Shown in pieces: positions 24,389 through 32,993 of a DNA stretch of 64,000 nucleotides. The stretch covers positions 1 through 64,000 of the forward strand of contig CAVPHY010000024.1 of assembly GCA_963704855.1 (NCBI GenBank), written 5' to 3'. Made by a program: the position numbers and the translations under genes. The notes beneath the pieces are model-generated. The model searched no databases, was not told the origin of the DNA, and saw only the letters and a program-made list of their open reading frames with translations. This DNA is from SZUA-36 sp963704855 (GTDB lineage Bacteria; Pseudomonadota; Gammaproteobacteria; Xanthomonadales; SZUA-36). How positions within the stretch are numbered: the stretch's first letter is position 1; the number at the start of each line of letters is the position of its first letter.

Positions 24389-24757
24389 ATGACGGCTGAG
24401 AACAGTCAGCTGGTGAGCCGGGGTTTGAGAATTCAGTCCATCGTGGCCATGCTACTGGCTGCCGGTTTACTACTGCTTGGACCGGTTGCAGCCTACTCAT
24501 CCCTGTTTGGCAGCCTGGCGGCCTATATTCCGGCGCTGGTTTTCGCCCTGTTGGTTGTACCCAAATTCGGTTCGGACAGCGCCATTTTCCTGCGCACGGC
24601 GGTGGTTGCCGAGTTCGCAAAGATTTTTTTGACAGGTCTGCTGTGTGCAGCCGTATTTATCTGGGTGAAACCGCTTGCCCCCGGCTGGTTTTTTATCGGT
24701 ATGGTGGCCGTGCTGTTCAGTGGACGTTTTGGCATGCTTTCCAGGGCCGGCCAGTAA
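24389..24757 (+). CDS. atpI: ATP synthase subunit I (AtpI-like), orphan
   Basis: A 122-residue membrane protein with four hydrophobic helices (residues about 15-33, 36-57, 71-92 and 97-115) and the AtpI-type core FLRTAVVAEFAKIFLTGLL. AtpI assists assembly of the c-ring of F-type ATP synthase and is normally the first gene of atpIBEFHAGDC, right after parB. Here none of the atp genes follow; a YdeI-family gene does. The assignment rests on helix pattern, the KIFLTG segment and position near parAB. Confidence 0.78.
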   Translation: MTAENSQLVSRGLRIQSIVAMLLAAGLLLLGPVAAYSSLFGSLAAYIPALVFALLVVPKFGSDSAIFLRTAVVAEFAKIFLTGLLCAAVFIWVKPLAPGWFFIGMVAVLFSGRFGMLSRAGQ

Positions 24758-24837
24758 CACGGCGGTTGCTGAGTATTCAGAATGCAAAAGCTATCAGCGG
24801 TACCCTCGGCAGGGCATTCGACTGGTGGGAGTGAAGT

Positions 24838-25404
24838 ATGGATTACCTCAGTGTTTCAGACCGTAAGGCGTGGCGTGCCTGGCTGACTGAGTACCATGCC
24901 AGTGAACAGGAAATATGGCTTGCGTACTACAAGAAACACACCGGCAAGGCGAGCGTCAGCTACATGGACTCGGTAAGAGAGGCCTTGTGTTTTGGCTGGA
25001 TCGATGGTCTTAAAAGACGTATTGATGAAGAACGTTATGCGCACCGGTTTACCCCGCGAAGGGCGGACAGCAAATGGTCACCGCAGAACATCAGGCTGGC
25101 AAAAGAACTGATTGCGGCCGGTGAAATGACAGAAGCAGGGTTTGCGGCGTTTAATCAAAGGGTGACATACGACGAGAATTTGCAGAAACTGATAAGTGCA
25201 AAAGGGATTCCCCTGAGCACCGAAACGGAAAAGGTCTTAAGAGCCAGCCAAAAAGCCTGGGATAATTTCAACAAGCTGGCGCCGGGATACCGCAAGCAGT
25301 ATGTTGCCTGGGTGCAAAGCGGAAAAAGGCCGGAAACCAGGAAGAAACGCCTGGAAGAGGCTGTCAGCCTGCTTGAAGCAAATCAGAAACTGGGGATGAA
25401 GTAA
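24838..25404 (+). CDS. YdeI/OmpD-associated family protein
   Basis: A 188-residue soluble protein matching the YdeI family: REALCFGWIDGLKRRIDEERY and RFTPRRADSKWSPQN in the first half, and the C-terminal bacteriocin-protection-like region (KAWDNFNKLAPGYRKQYVAWV, then AKKPETRKKRLEEA-type helix) in the second. Members are linked to resistance to antimicrobial peptides or bacteriocins, but the mechanism is unknown. It begins the + strand run that continues through the FAH gene 28 bases downstream. Confidence 0.9.
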   Translation: MDYLSVSDRKAWRAWLTEYHASEQEIWLAYYKKHTGKASVSYMDSVREALCFGWIDGLKRRIDEERYAHRFTPRRADSKWSPQNIRLAKELIAAGEMTEAGFAAFNQRVTYDENLQKLISAKGIPLSTETEKVLRASQKAWDNFNKLAPGYRKQYVAWVQSGKRPETRKKRLEEAVSLLEANQKLGMK

Positions 25405-25432
25405 TTGAATTCAGAACAGGAAACCAATATCA

Positions 25433-26044
25433 GTGAAGTCAATTAAGCTGGACGGGGCAGATGCATTCCCATCAAAAATTGTGTGTATCGGCAGGAATTA
25501 TGTTGATCACATCAGGGAATTGGGAAGCGAGATACCAAAAGAGCCGGTTATTTTCATAAAACCAAACTCAGCCATATCCGCGGACATTCATACAGGTGAA
25601 CCGGGTGAGGTCCATTTCGAGGGTGAGTTAACCCTCTTGATTCGCTCAGGTGAACTGGCGGCCGTCGGCTTCGGGCTGGATCTGACGAAACGGGAACTAC
25701 AGTCGAGGCTGAAGGGCAAGGGCCTGCCGTGGGAACGCTCAAAGGCCTTTGATGGCGCTGCTGTATTCAGTGATTTTGTGACGTTCAACGGCCAGGTCAA
25801 AAATTTAAGGCTGGAGCTTTATATCAACGAACGGCTGGTTCAGCAGGGTGGTTGTGATTTGATGATGTACAAACCTGATGAAATTATAGCGGAACTCAAA
25901 AGCTTCCTCTCCCTCGAGGACGGCGACCTGATCATGACCGGCACACCCGCCGGGGTCGGTCCGCTTCAGACCGGCGACCGGTTCAACGGCAGGATACTTG
26001 AAAAAAACAAGTTGATCGTTGAGGGTTCTTGGGTGGTTAAATGA
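25433..26044 (+). CDS. Fumarylacetoacetate hydrolase family protein
   Basis: A 203-residue FAH-domain protein from the GTG at 25433 (AGGAA about 10 bases before). It has KIVCIGRNYVDHIRELG at the N-terminus, KPNSAIS, the metal ligands within EVHFEGELTLLI (Glu residues about 60-66) and GDLIMTGTPAGVGPLQTGD near the end. Members hydrolyse or decarboxylate 2-oxo acids such as acylpyruvates or oxaloacetate. At about 200 residues it is the short YcgM-like form. Its stop overlaps the start of the S4 gene (ATGA). Confidence 0.92.
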   Translation: MKSIKLDGADAFPSKIVCIGRNYVDHIRELGSEIPKEPVIFIKPNSAISADIHTGEPGEVHFEGELTLLIRSGELAAVGFGLDLTKRELQSRLKGKGLPWERSKAFDGAAVFSDFVTFNGQVKNLRLELYINERLVQQGGCDLMMYKPDEIIAELKSFLSLEDGDLIMTGTPAGVGPLQTGDRFNGRILEKNKLIVEGSWVVK

Positions 26045-26262
26045 GAGTCGTCGGGATCTCACGTGAACCTGTTGAACTCTACAAGGTTCTGAAATTTGAG
26101 GGTATGGTGGGGTCCGGCGGTGAGGCAAAGCAGGTTATTGCCCAGGGCCAGGTGCGGGTCAATGGTAAAGTGGAAACCCGCAAGAGGAAAAAAATTGTTA
26201 CAGGCGATACCATTGAGTTTGACCAGGAGATCATCCGTATAGAGCTCGATCAGCAGGTTTAA
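26041..26262 (+). CDS. RNA-binding S4-domain protein (YbcJ-like)
   Basis: A 73-residue protein consisting almost entirely of an S4 RNA-binding fold: LYKVLKFEGMVGSGGEAKQVIAQGQVRVNG is the alpha-L motif (residues about 11-40), followed by the basic KVETRKRKKIVTGD. Small YbcJ-type S4 proteins are thought to act on ribosomal or other structured RNA. The start overlaps the FAH stop, so the two are translationally coupled. Confidence 0.9.
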   Translation: MRVVGISREPVELYKVLKFEGMVGSGGEAKQVIAQGQVRVNGKVETRKRKKIVTGDTIEFDQEIIRIELDQQV

Positions 26263-26277
26263 AGCCGGGAATACAAA

Positions 26278-26736
26278 ATGACGAACAATGATGTTTTACG
26301 CCGTATCCGTTATACCTTCAATTTTGACGATACGAAGGTGATCGCGATATTTGGGCTGGGTGGCACCGAAGTGACACGCGCCGAGATCAGCGACTGGCTG
26401 AAGAAAGAAGGTGATCCCGACCACAAGCCCTGTAGCGATGTTAAGTTGGCGGCCTTTCTGAATGGCCTGATCATCGAGAAAAGGGGTCCCAGGGACGGCC
26501 CGCAGCCTGAACCGGAAACGAGCCTGACCAACAATATTATTTTTAGAAAACTGAAGATAGCACTTAATCTGCAAGCCGATGAAATCCTCGCGCTGATCAA
26601 GCAGGCGGACTTCAGCATGAGCAAGCATGAGTTGAGCGCACTTTTTCGAAAAACAGATCACAAGCACTACCGCAAATGCAAAGACCAGGTTTTGCGCTAC
26701 TTTTTGAAAGGTGTCCAGCTTAAATACAGAAGCTGA
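26278..26736 (+). CDS. DUF1456 family protein (YehS-like)
   Basis: A 152-residue protein made of two copies of the DUF1456 unit: NDVLRRIRYTFNFDDTKVIAIF...DWLKKEGD (first half) and NIIFRKLKIALNLQADEILALI...LFRKTDH (second half). This internal duplication is the normal form of YehS proteins. The function is unknown. The gene ends 5 bases before the dehydratase gene and follows the S4 gene by 15 bases, so all belong to one transcription unit. Confidence 0.92.
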   Translation: MTNNDVLRRIRYTFNFDDTKVIAIFGLGGTEVTRAEISDWLKKEGDPDHKPCSDVKLAAFLNGLIIEKRGPRDGPQPEPETSLTNNIIFRKLKIALNLQADEILALIKQADFSMSKHELSALFRKTDHKHYRKCKDQVLRYFLKGVQLKYRS

Positions 26737-26741
26737 TCGCC

Positions 26742-27701
26742 ATGCGTATATCTCTTGATGACATAACGGCCGCCTGCCGCATCGTCTACGAAGAAATGCA
26801 GCCGACACCGCAATACCGCTGGCCGATGTTGTGTGAACGCCTGGGTACGGAACTGTGGGTCAAGCACGAAAATCACAGCCCGGTGGGTGCCTTCAAAATA
26901 CGCGGTGGGCTCGTTTACTTTGATCACCTGGCCAAGTCCGGCCAGGTACCAAGAGGTGTGATAGGTGCGACCCGTGGCAATCATGGCCAGTCGGTGGGTT
27001 ATGCCGCGCGTCGCTACGGTATTACGGCCACCATCGTGGTGCCGCATGGCAACAGTCTCGAAAAGAATGCGGCCATGCGTGCACTCGGTGTGAAGCTGAT
27101 CGAATATGGCGATGATTTTCAGGAATCACGTGAGTTCGCCCAAAACCTGGCCGAACAACAGGGCCTGCACCTTGTGCCTTCATTTCACGTCCTGTTGGTT
27201 ACCGGTGTTGCGACCTACAGCCTGGAACTGCTGCAGCAGGTAAAGGATATCGATGTCGTGTACGTACCCATCGGCCTCGGTTCCGGTATATGCGGCATGC
27301 TGGCAGCACGGAATGCCCTGGGTCTTAAGACCGAGGTTGTCGGTGTTGTATCAGCCCATGCGCAGGCTTATGCAAAGTCATTCAGTGCCGGATGCCCGGT
27401 TGAATCACCCGTCACCACCCGTCTGTCGGATGGTATGGCCTGCCGAGTACCGGAACCGCAGGCGCTTGAACTGATTCTGCGGGGTGTTGATCGTATTGTG
27501 CAGGTTACGGATGACGAGGTTTCAGCCGCGATGCGTATGATGTTCGAGTGTACGCATAACGTCTGTGAAGGAGCGGGTGCGGCGGCCCTGGCGGCTGCAA
27601 TGCAGGAGAAGGGCCGGATCAATGGTAAAAAAACCGCAATTGTTGCAACCGGTGGTAATGTGGATCAGGATGTTTTTGCGGAAGTTCTTAGCCATCATTA
27701 A
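26742..27701 (+). CDS. Threonine/serine dehydratase (PLP fold-type II)
   Basis: A 319-residue enzyme with the PLP-lysine motif SPVGAFKIRGG (Lys about residue 50), ATRGNHGQSVGYAARRYG (phosphate and substrate contact), and GLGSGICGMLAAR (PLP phosphate loop). It should deaminate threonine or serine to 2-oxo acids. It lacks the ACT regulatory domain of biosynthetic IlvA, so it is a catabolic or broad-specificity form. It sits 5 bases after DUF1456 and 12 before the SnoaL-like gene. Confidence 0.93.
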   Translation: MRISLDDITAACRIVYEEMQPTPQYRWPMLCERLGTELWVKHENHSPVGAFKIRGGLVYFDHLAKSGQVPRGVIGATRGNHGQSVGYAARRYGITATIVVPHGNSLEKNAAMRALGVKLIEYGDDFQESREFAQNLAEQQGLHLVPSFHVLLVTGVATYSLELLQQVKDIDVVYVPIGLGSGICGMLAARNALGLKTEVVGVVSAHAQAYAKSFSAGCPVESPVTTRLSDGMACRVPEPQALELILRGVDRIVQVTDDEVSAAMRMMFECTHNVCEGAGAAALAAAMQEKGRINGKKTAIVATGGNVDQDVFAEVLSHH

Positions 27702-27713
27702 AGGAGCGTCTCT

Positions 27714-28178
27714 ATGTCAAAAGCCCATCTGATACCGACAGCAGGTTTGGTGCTTTTTTTGCACGTGGCAGTGTTCGCAGCTGAACCGATAATGGAACAG
27801 CCAGGCCAGGCCGTCGAAGCAACTGAACGTGCCTTTGCCGATACCATGGCACAGCGAGATTTTGAAAAATTCAAAACATTCATAGCCGAAGATGCCGTAT
27901 TTTTCTGGGGCACAGCGCCGTTGCGTGGCAAGCAGCAGATAGCCGACGCCTGGGAAGGTTTTTTCAAGGACCCCGCGGCCCCGTTTTCGTGGGAGCCGGA
28001 GCAGGTTGAAGTATTGGAATCAGGCACACTCGCCTGGAGTTCAGGCCCCGTGTATAGCCCCGATGGCAAGCGGGTCGCGACATTCAACTCGGTGTGGCGA
28101 CTCGATGCATCGCATCAATGGCGTATTATCTTTGATAAGGGAAATGAGGTCTGTGAATGCCCGCAAGATGCAAACTGA
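27714..28178 (+). CDS. Exported SnoaL/NTF2-like (DUF4440) protein
   Basis: A 154-residue protein with a signal peptide (hydrophobic GLVLFLHVAVFAAE, cleavage near residue 23) and a single NTF2-like cone fold: ATERAFADTMAQRDFEKFKTFI, then AVFFWGTAPLRGKQQIADAWEGFF, and the strand VWRLDASHQWRIIFDKGNE. The domain binds small ligands or acts as an isomerase or lyase in different families; no catalytic assignment is possible. It is the last gene of the run before alkA, 27 bases away. Confidence 0.85.
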   Translation: MSKAHLIPTAGLVLFLHVAVFAAEPIMEQPGQAVEATERAFADTMAQRDFEKFKTFIAEDAVFFWGTAPLRGKQQIADAWEGFFKDPAAPFSWEPEQVEVLESGTLAWSSGPVYSPDGKRVATFNSVWRLDASHQWRIIFDKGNEVCECPQDAN

Positions 28179-28205
28179 TGTTCGCCGCACCGCTGTCGGT
28201 GTGAG

Positions 28206-28859
28206 GTGAAAAACATACCAGGCCCCCTCAACAGAACCAGCCTCACCGTAGCGGCAAAATCAATTGCATCGATGGACCACGACTTTGCCCGGACACTGGA
28301 AAAAAACGGTACACCGCCGTTGTGGGACAGGGAACCGGGCTTTGTAACCCTGGTTCGCATCATTCTTGAGCAACAGGTGTCGCTGGTTTCGGCCGAGGCC
28401 ATGTATCGACGTCTGAAAAAGAACATCGATCCCCTGACACCGGCTACCGTCATCGAAGCAGGTGAATCATTTCTACGTTCTTTTGGGGTTACCCGGCAGA
28501 AAGCAGGGTATTTTATGAATGTCGCGCGGGCCATTCAAAACGGCGAGCTGGACCTGGATGCATTGCGCCAGGAAAGTGACGAAACCGCGATCAAAAAACT
28601 CACATCTGTAAAAGGTATCGGCCAGTGGACTGCGAAAATCTACCTGTTGATGGCATTGTGCCGTCCGGATGTCTGGCCGGTCGGCGACGTGGCCCTTGCC
28701 ACGGCGTACAAGAACCTGAAGGGCCTGTCAGAAAGACCAAGTCAGCAGGAGTTGAGCGAAATCGCTAACACCTGGCGCCCGCATCGCGCAACGGCGGCGC
28801 GGTTGCTATGGCACTATTACCTCGGCGGAATGAAGGATGAGGTTGGAATCCAGCAATGA
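28206..28859 (+). CDS. DNA-3-methyladenine glycosylase II (AlkA-like)
   Basis: A 217-residue HhH-GPD glycosylase with GTG start. The hairpin-helix-hairpin LTSVKGIGQWTAKIYLLM (residues about 135-152) is followed by the catalytic aspartate in WPVGDVAL, which aligns with Asp238 of E. coli AlkA. RIILEQQVSLVSAEAMYRRL is the usual upstream helix. It removes alkylated purines. The N-terminal AlkA_N domain of the E. coli protein is absent, giving the compact form common in other bacteria. Confidence 0.92.
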   Translation: MKNIPGPLNRTSLTVAAKSIASMDHDFARTLEKNGTPPLWDREPGFVTLVRIILEQQVSLVSAEAMYRRLKKNIDPLTPATVIEAGESFLRSFGVTRQKAGYFMNVARAIQNGELDLDALRQESDETAIKKLTSVKGIGQWTAKIYLLMALCRPDVWPVGDVALATAYKNLKGLSERPSQQELSEIANTWRPHRATAARLLWHYYLGGMKDEVGIQQ

Positions 28860-28979
28860 GTCATACACCAATCAACTTCGTTGAATCCAGTACACTACCG
28901 CTCCAATAGATATCAGAACCTCTTTTGATTAAGTTAGGACTCTTCTTGGGCTTAAGACATTGATTCGAATTCTTTATGG

Positions 28980-29258
28980 GCGCCGAGGCCATGCAGTACC
29001 TTTCTTCATGACACGGCGTGAACCCATCCCTGGGGCCTCTGGCGCGACATCCTGTCGCTCAAGGTCCTGAAGTAAGGTACTGCATACCCTCTGCGCTGTG
29101 CCAAACAGTTTGGTCAATGGCTTCTGACAGGTTCGCACGACGTACGCTGGGCGCTGGGGCGGGTAGTTGGTTCCAGGACCTTACGAGGCAGGAGCCGAGA
29201 ATGAGCGCCACAGGGATGTGCTTGAGCGCGTCCTGGAAGTAACTACCCACGCCAGCGG
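28980..29258. repeat. Pair of long imperfect palindromes, possible REP/MITE-type element
   Basis: The 445-base gap between the glycosylase and DUF1287 genes holds two hairpin units. Arms 28980-29012 and 29064-29096 match at 28 of 33 positions. Arms 29151-29179 and 29230-29258 match at 24 of 29. The right arms of the two units share GTCCTG(G)AAGTAA, so they look like members of one repeat family. The short ORF crossing them (29018-29242) looks accidental. No terminal duplication or transposase was seen. Confidence 0.7.
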
Positions 29259-29304
29259 CCCTACCACCGTACCAATACGAGAAGGTTCGAACTAAAATGA
29301 CTCG

Positions 29305-29889
29305 ATGAAGCTTCAATCCTATACCCTGCTCGCTGCTCTTTTCTCTGCTGTTACGGTTGCAGATTCAATTGACCAACAACTTGTTGCGGCAGCGCTGGAG
29401 AGAACAACACACACGATTCGCTATGACGGATCCTATTTTGCGATGCCATATCCGGGCGGCGATGTTCCGGCAGATGTCGGGGTTTGTACCGATGTTGTCA
29501 TACGTTCTTATCGAGCCCTTGGAATCGATCTGCAACAGCTTGTTCACGAAGACATGGCGGAAAACTTCGACCTCTACCCGTCAGCACGTATCTGGGGCCT
29601 GCAAAAACCCGACCCTAACATCGACCATCGGCGCGTTCCTAATCTCCAGGTGTTTTTCAAACGCCATGGGGAGGAACTTCCGGTGTCAGGGGACAGTGGA
29701 AAGTTTTTACCCGGAGATATCGTAACGTGGATGCTGCCCGGGAACCTTCCCCATATTGGAATCGTGACCGATAAAATTGAAGCTTTAACAGGCCAGCGGA
29801 TGGTTGTCCATAATATCGGATCAGGGCCAAAACTCGAGGATATGCTTTTCGACTACCCGATTACCGGGCATTACCGGTATGTACCTTAG
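29305..29889 (+). CDS. Exported DUF1287 family protein (YijF-like)
   Basis: A 194-residue protein with a short signal peptide (YTLLAALFSAVTVADS) and the DUF1287 domain: YDGSYFAMPYPGGDVPADVGVCTDVVIRSYRALG carries the conserved cysteine (residues about 34-67), with NIDHRRVPNLQVFF and the histidine motif WMLPGNLPHIGIVTD later. The Cys/His arrangement resembles NlpC/P60-like peptidases, suggesting cell-wall amidase activity, but this is inference. It is preceded by the palindromic repeat region and appears to be a single gene. Confidence 0.9.
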   Translation: MKLQSYTLLAALFSAVTVADSIDQQLVAAALERTTHTIRYDGSYFAMPYPGGDVPADVGVCTDVVIRSYRALGIDLQQLVHEDMAENFDLYPSARIWGLQKPDPNIDHRRVPNLQVFFKRHGEELPVSGDSGKFLPGDIVTWMLPGNLPHIGIVTDKIEALTGQRMVVHNIGSGPKLEDMLFDYPITGHYRYVP

Positions 29890-29987
29890 TCATACAAACC
29901 TTTAAAGTCCGTTCCTGTATTTGGCCTCCAGCAAGCACGTTGTGCGAATGCATTGCACAGACACACTCAACCAAAACCGGGAAAGTC

Positions 29988-30380
29988 ATGAAATTATCAG
30001 GAAAGTTTGAAGTTAAATTAACCCCTCTGGATTCCTATGCCAAGGGAATTTATGGAAACAGCCTTGGCCGGATGTCCATCGATAAAACCTTTGAAGGCGG
30101 TTTGCAGGCAACGAGCCAGGGCGAAATGCTCAGCGCGATGACGCCTGAAAAGGGGTCGGCAGGCTACGTGGCCATCGAGCAGGTCACCGGTACCCTGGAG
30201 GGCAGGAAAGGTGGTTTTGTTTTGCAGCACTTCGGCACGATGAATAAAGGGCAGGACCGTCTCATTCTCGAGGTAGTTCCGGGCTCCGGAACGGGACAGC
30301 TCTCCGGTTTGACGGGGAATATGGCTATTAAAATTGAGGATGGCCAGCACTCTTATGAGTTTGAGTATGAGCTGGCATAA
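29988..30380 (+). CDS. DUF3224 family protein
   Basis: A 130-residue soluble protein from the ATG at 29988, which has GGGAAAG about 5 bases upstream; the open frame extends to 29940 but without family similarity. Landmarks are KTFEGGLQATSQGEML, GYVAIEQVTGTLEGRKGGFVLQH and GSGTGQLSGLTG, a repeated-strand beta-barrel pattern like that of allene oxide cyclase-like folds. The function is unknown. Confidence 0.88.
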   Translation: MKLSGKFEVKLTPLDSYAKGIYGNSLGRMSIDKTFEGGLQATSQGEMLSAMTPEKGSAGYVAIEQVTGTLEGRKGGFVLQHFGTMNKGQDRLILEVVPGSGTGQLSGLTGNMAIKIEDGQHSYEFEYELA

Positions 30381-30462
30381 CCAGGCATTTTGTACGTTTA
30401 CATCTAAAATGACCCCACCTTATGAGATTGATTGATACATTACTTAAAACGGGCCGTTCTTT

Positions 30463-30918
30463 TTGAAAATCTGGGTGGATGCGGACGCCTGTCCGGTGGT
30501 GATCAAGGAGATTCTGTTCAAAGCGGCGGAACGTACCGGTATTCAGCTGACGCTGGTGGCCAATCAGACCATCCGGGTACCCCCATCACGCTTCATTAGC
30601 GCCATACAGGTATCATCGGGTTTTGATGTTGCCGACAACGAGATCGTAAAAAGACTGGAGGCGGGTGATCTTGTCATCACCGGTGATATACCGCTGGCCG
30701 CAGATGTCATCGAAAAAGGCGGTCATGCCCTTAACCCCCGCGGGGAAAGGTATACTGCCGAGAACATAAAAGCCCGTCTGAATATCAGGGATTTTCTGGA
30801 TACATTGCGCGGTAGCGGTATAGATACGGGTGGCCCACCGGCATTGAGCCAGGGTGACCGGAAAGCCTTCGCGGATCACCTCGATAGAATACTGGCCATA
30901 AACGCCGGAAAGGAATAA
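30463..30918 (+). CDS. yaiI: YaiI/YqxD family protein (UPF0178)
   Basis: A 151-residue protein starting at a TTG with KIWVDADACPVVIKEIL, the family's invariant N-terminus; internal GFDVADNEIVKRLEAGDLVITGDIPLAADVIEKG (residues about 49-82) and the C-terminal DRKAFADHLDRIL fit. The aspartates and fold resemble PIN-like nucleases, but the activity is uncertain. No good ribosome-binding sequence precedes the TTG. dbpA starts 5 bases after the stop. Confidence 0.93.
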   Translation: MKIWVDADACPVVIKEILFKAAERTGIQLTLVANQTIRVPPSRFISAIQVSSGFDVADNEIVKRLEAGDLVITGDIPLAADVIEKGGHALNPRGERYTAENIKARLNIRDFLDTLRGSGIDTGGPPALSQGDRKAFADHLDRILAINAGKE

Positions 30919-30923
30919 ACAGC

Positions 30924-32303
30924 ATGGCCAGTGACAGCTTTTCATCTCTACCCATATCCAAAGAACAGCTGGCGAATCTCGAGTCGCTCGGCTATCAGAA
31001 AATGACACCCATTCAGGCGCAGAGCCTGCCGCACGTGTTGAGCGGCAAGGATCTCATCGCCCAGGCCAAGACGGGTAGCGGGAAAACGGCGGCATTTGGC
31101 ATCGGCCTGTTAGAGCAGATCAATCCGCGTTTTTTTGGTGTACAGGCGCTGGTGTTGTGCCCCACGCGTGAACTGGCCGACCAGGTTGGCAAGGAGCTGC
31201 GCAGGCTGGCCCGCAGCACACCCAATATCAAGCTGGTTCTGTTGTGCGGCGGCAAGCCGTTCGGGCCACAGAAAGGTTCGCTGGAACACGGGGCGCATAT
31301 CGCGGTTGGAACCCCGGGGCGTATCCAGGATCATTTACGCCGGGAAACACTGAAGCTGGATGGTCTGAAGACCCTGGTGCTGGATGAAGCCGACCGGATG
31401 CTGGACATGGGCTTTTTTGATGTCATGACCGAGATCATTACGCAGACGCCTAAAACCCGTCAGACGCTGATGTTTTCAGCAACCTACCCGGATGAAATCA
31501 AGAAGCTCTGCCGCTCAATACAACGCAACCCGGTGACAGTCACGGTCGAGGCTGAACACAAACCCGGTGTGATCGAACAGCTTTTCTACGAGGTGAAAAA
31601 GCACGAACGCAATAACACGCTGTTGGCCTTGTTTGAACATTACAAACCCGAGACCACGCTGGTTTTTTGCCACACCAAGAAGCAATGTGACGAGGTTGCC
31701 CGGTTCCTGGGGGATCATCAGATTGAAGCCCTCGCCATTCATGGTGACCTGGAACAACGGGAACGCGACCAGGTGCTGGTGCAGTTTTCAAATAACAGCT
31801 GTTCGGTGCTGGTCGCCACCGATGTCGCCGCCCGCGGTCTCGATATCAAGTCGCTGGCGGCCGTGATCAATTATGAACTGCCGCGTGACCCCGAAATCTA
31901 CGTGCATCGCATCGGCCGTACCGGACGCGCAGGAGAAAAGGGTATTGCACTGAGCATATTCACCGAATCCGAACAGTTCCGCGTCAAATCGATCGAGCAA
32001 TATCTGAAGAAGCCGTGTATTTGCGATGTCTATGCGTCACTTGATCGCGACCCGGATTTTTCACTTAATTCCCCGATGGTTACGATTCAGCTTGATGCGG
32101 GCCGGAAAAATAAAATGCGTCCCGGTGATATTTTGGGCGCGTTGACAGGTGAAGCCGGCCTTGATGGGTCGCGGATTGGCAAGATCGACATTTTTGATAT
32201 GTCCAGCTATGTTGCTATCGAACGTTCGGCCCTACGGCAGGCGCTCAATTACCTCGCCAATGGCAAGGTCAAAGGACGGAGTGTCCGCGCCCGGAAAGTC
32301 TGA
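30924..32303 (+). CDS. dbpA: ATP-dependent RNA helicase DbpA
   Basis: A 459-residue DEAD-box protein. Motifs in order: Q motif MTPIQAQ, I AKTGSGKT, Ia PTRELA, Ib GTPGRIQDH, II DEAD, III SAT, V ATDVAARGLD and VI HRIGRTGR. The last 75 or so residues form the DbpA-type RNA-binding domain (GDILGALTGEAGLDGSRIGKIDIFDMSS as residues about 394-421) that targets hairpin 92 of 23S rRNA, so it acts in large-subunit assembly. Overall length equals E. coli DbpA. Confidence 0.96.
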   Translation: MASDSFSSLPISKEQLANLESLGYQKMTPIQAQSLPHVLSGKDLIAQAKTGSGKTAAFGIGLLEQINPRFFGVQALVLCPTRELADQVGKELRRLARSTPNIKLVLLCGGKPFGPQKGSLEHGAHIAVGTPGRIQDHLRRETLKLDGLKTLVLDEADRMLDMGFFDVMTEIITQTPKTRQTLMFSATYPDEIKKLCRSIQRNPVTVTVEAEHKPGVIEQLFYEVKKHERNNTLLALFEHYKPETTLVFCHTKKQCDEVARFLGDHQIEALAIHGDLEQRERDQVLVQFSNNSCSVLVATDVAARGLDIKSLAAVINYELPRDPEIYVHRIGRTGRAGEKGIALSIFTESEQFRVKSIEQYLKKPCICDVYASLDRDPDFSLNSPMVTIQLDAGRKNKMRPGDILGALTGEAGLDGSRIGKIDIFDMSSYVAIERSALRQALNYLANGKVKGRSVRARKV

Positions 32304-32304
32304 G

Positions 32305-32943
32305 TTGGATACTTGCAATCACTACTCGCCCCTGGAGGAAAAGACCAATATCATCTCGCATGCGATTGGCCTGATTCTCAGCGTCATGGCCTTGCTTCTG
32401 ATGTTGTTTCGCGCCAGTGGCTCGGGTGCCCTGTATATAGTCAGCGCCGGTATCTTCGGATGCAGCCTGATCGCACTGTATGCAGCGTCAACCTTCTATC
32501 ACAGTGCAAAAGATCAGAAAGTAAGGGCGCGGTTAAGAATCAACGACCACGCCACCATCTACATCCTTATCGCCGGCACCTACACCCCGTTCACACTCAT
32601 CACGCTCAATGGCTGGGTCGGCTGGACGGTTTTCGGTGTTTCCTGGGGTATGGCTGTGACCGGGGTGGTTTTGAAGCTGTTCTTCACCGGAAAATACAAT
32701 GCCTTATCAACCCTGATGTATGTGTTTATGGGCTGGATTATCATGTTCGCGATTAAGCCGCTTGTCGCCAGCCTGTCATCCGAGGGTTTATTCTGGCTGG
32801 TTGCCGGTGGTGTCGCCTATACCACCGGTGCGGTGATCTACAGCATCAAGAGAATTAAATTCAACCACGCCATCTTCCACCTGTTTGTGCTGCTCGGCAG
32901 TTTTTGTCACTTTGCCTCGGTCTATTTTTACGTTCTGCCGTAG
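32305..32943 (+). CDS. Hemolysin III/TrhA family membrane protein
   Basis: A protein of about 212 residues with seven predicted membrane helices. A TTG at 32305, just after the dbpA stop, is the first plausible start; the open frame upstream lies inside dbpA in another frame and is rejected. Family features are EEKTNIISHAIG at the N-terminus, ASTFYHSAKDQKVRARLRINDHATIYILIAGTYTPF (residues about 57-92) carrying zinc-ligand histidines, and the C-terminal HLFVLLGSFCHF. It belongs to the PAQR-like superfamily; bacterial members affect membrane fatty-acid homeostasis. Confidence 0.92.
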   Translation: MDTCNHYSPLEEKTNIISHAIGLILSVMALLLMLFRASGSGALYIVSAGIFGCSLIALYAASTFYHSAKDQKVRARLRINDHATIYILIAGTYTPFTLITLNGWVGWTVFGVSWGMAVTGVVLKLFFTGKYNALSTLMYVFMGWIIMFAIKPLVASLSSEGLFWLVAGGVAYTTGAVIYSIKRIKFNHAIFHLFVLLGSFCHFASVYFYVLP

Positions 32944-32993
32944 GGCGGGGTCATGAATGTACTCAACGGCTCCTTAACAAATCCTTCTGGAAA

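Noticed and set aside
26055..26070. Second parS-like sequence around TCTCACGTGAAC
   Set aside because: Only 11 of 16 positions match the consensus; not better than chance in coding DNA.
29018..29242. 74-codon ORF in the gap before DUF1287
   Set aside because: It crosses both palindromic repeat units, and its frame is explained by repeat sequence; no similarity was recognised.
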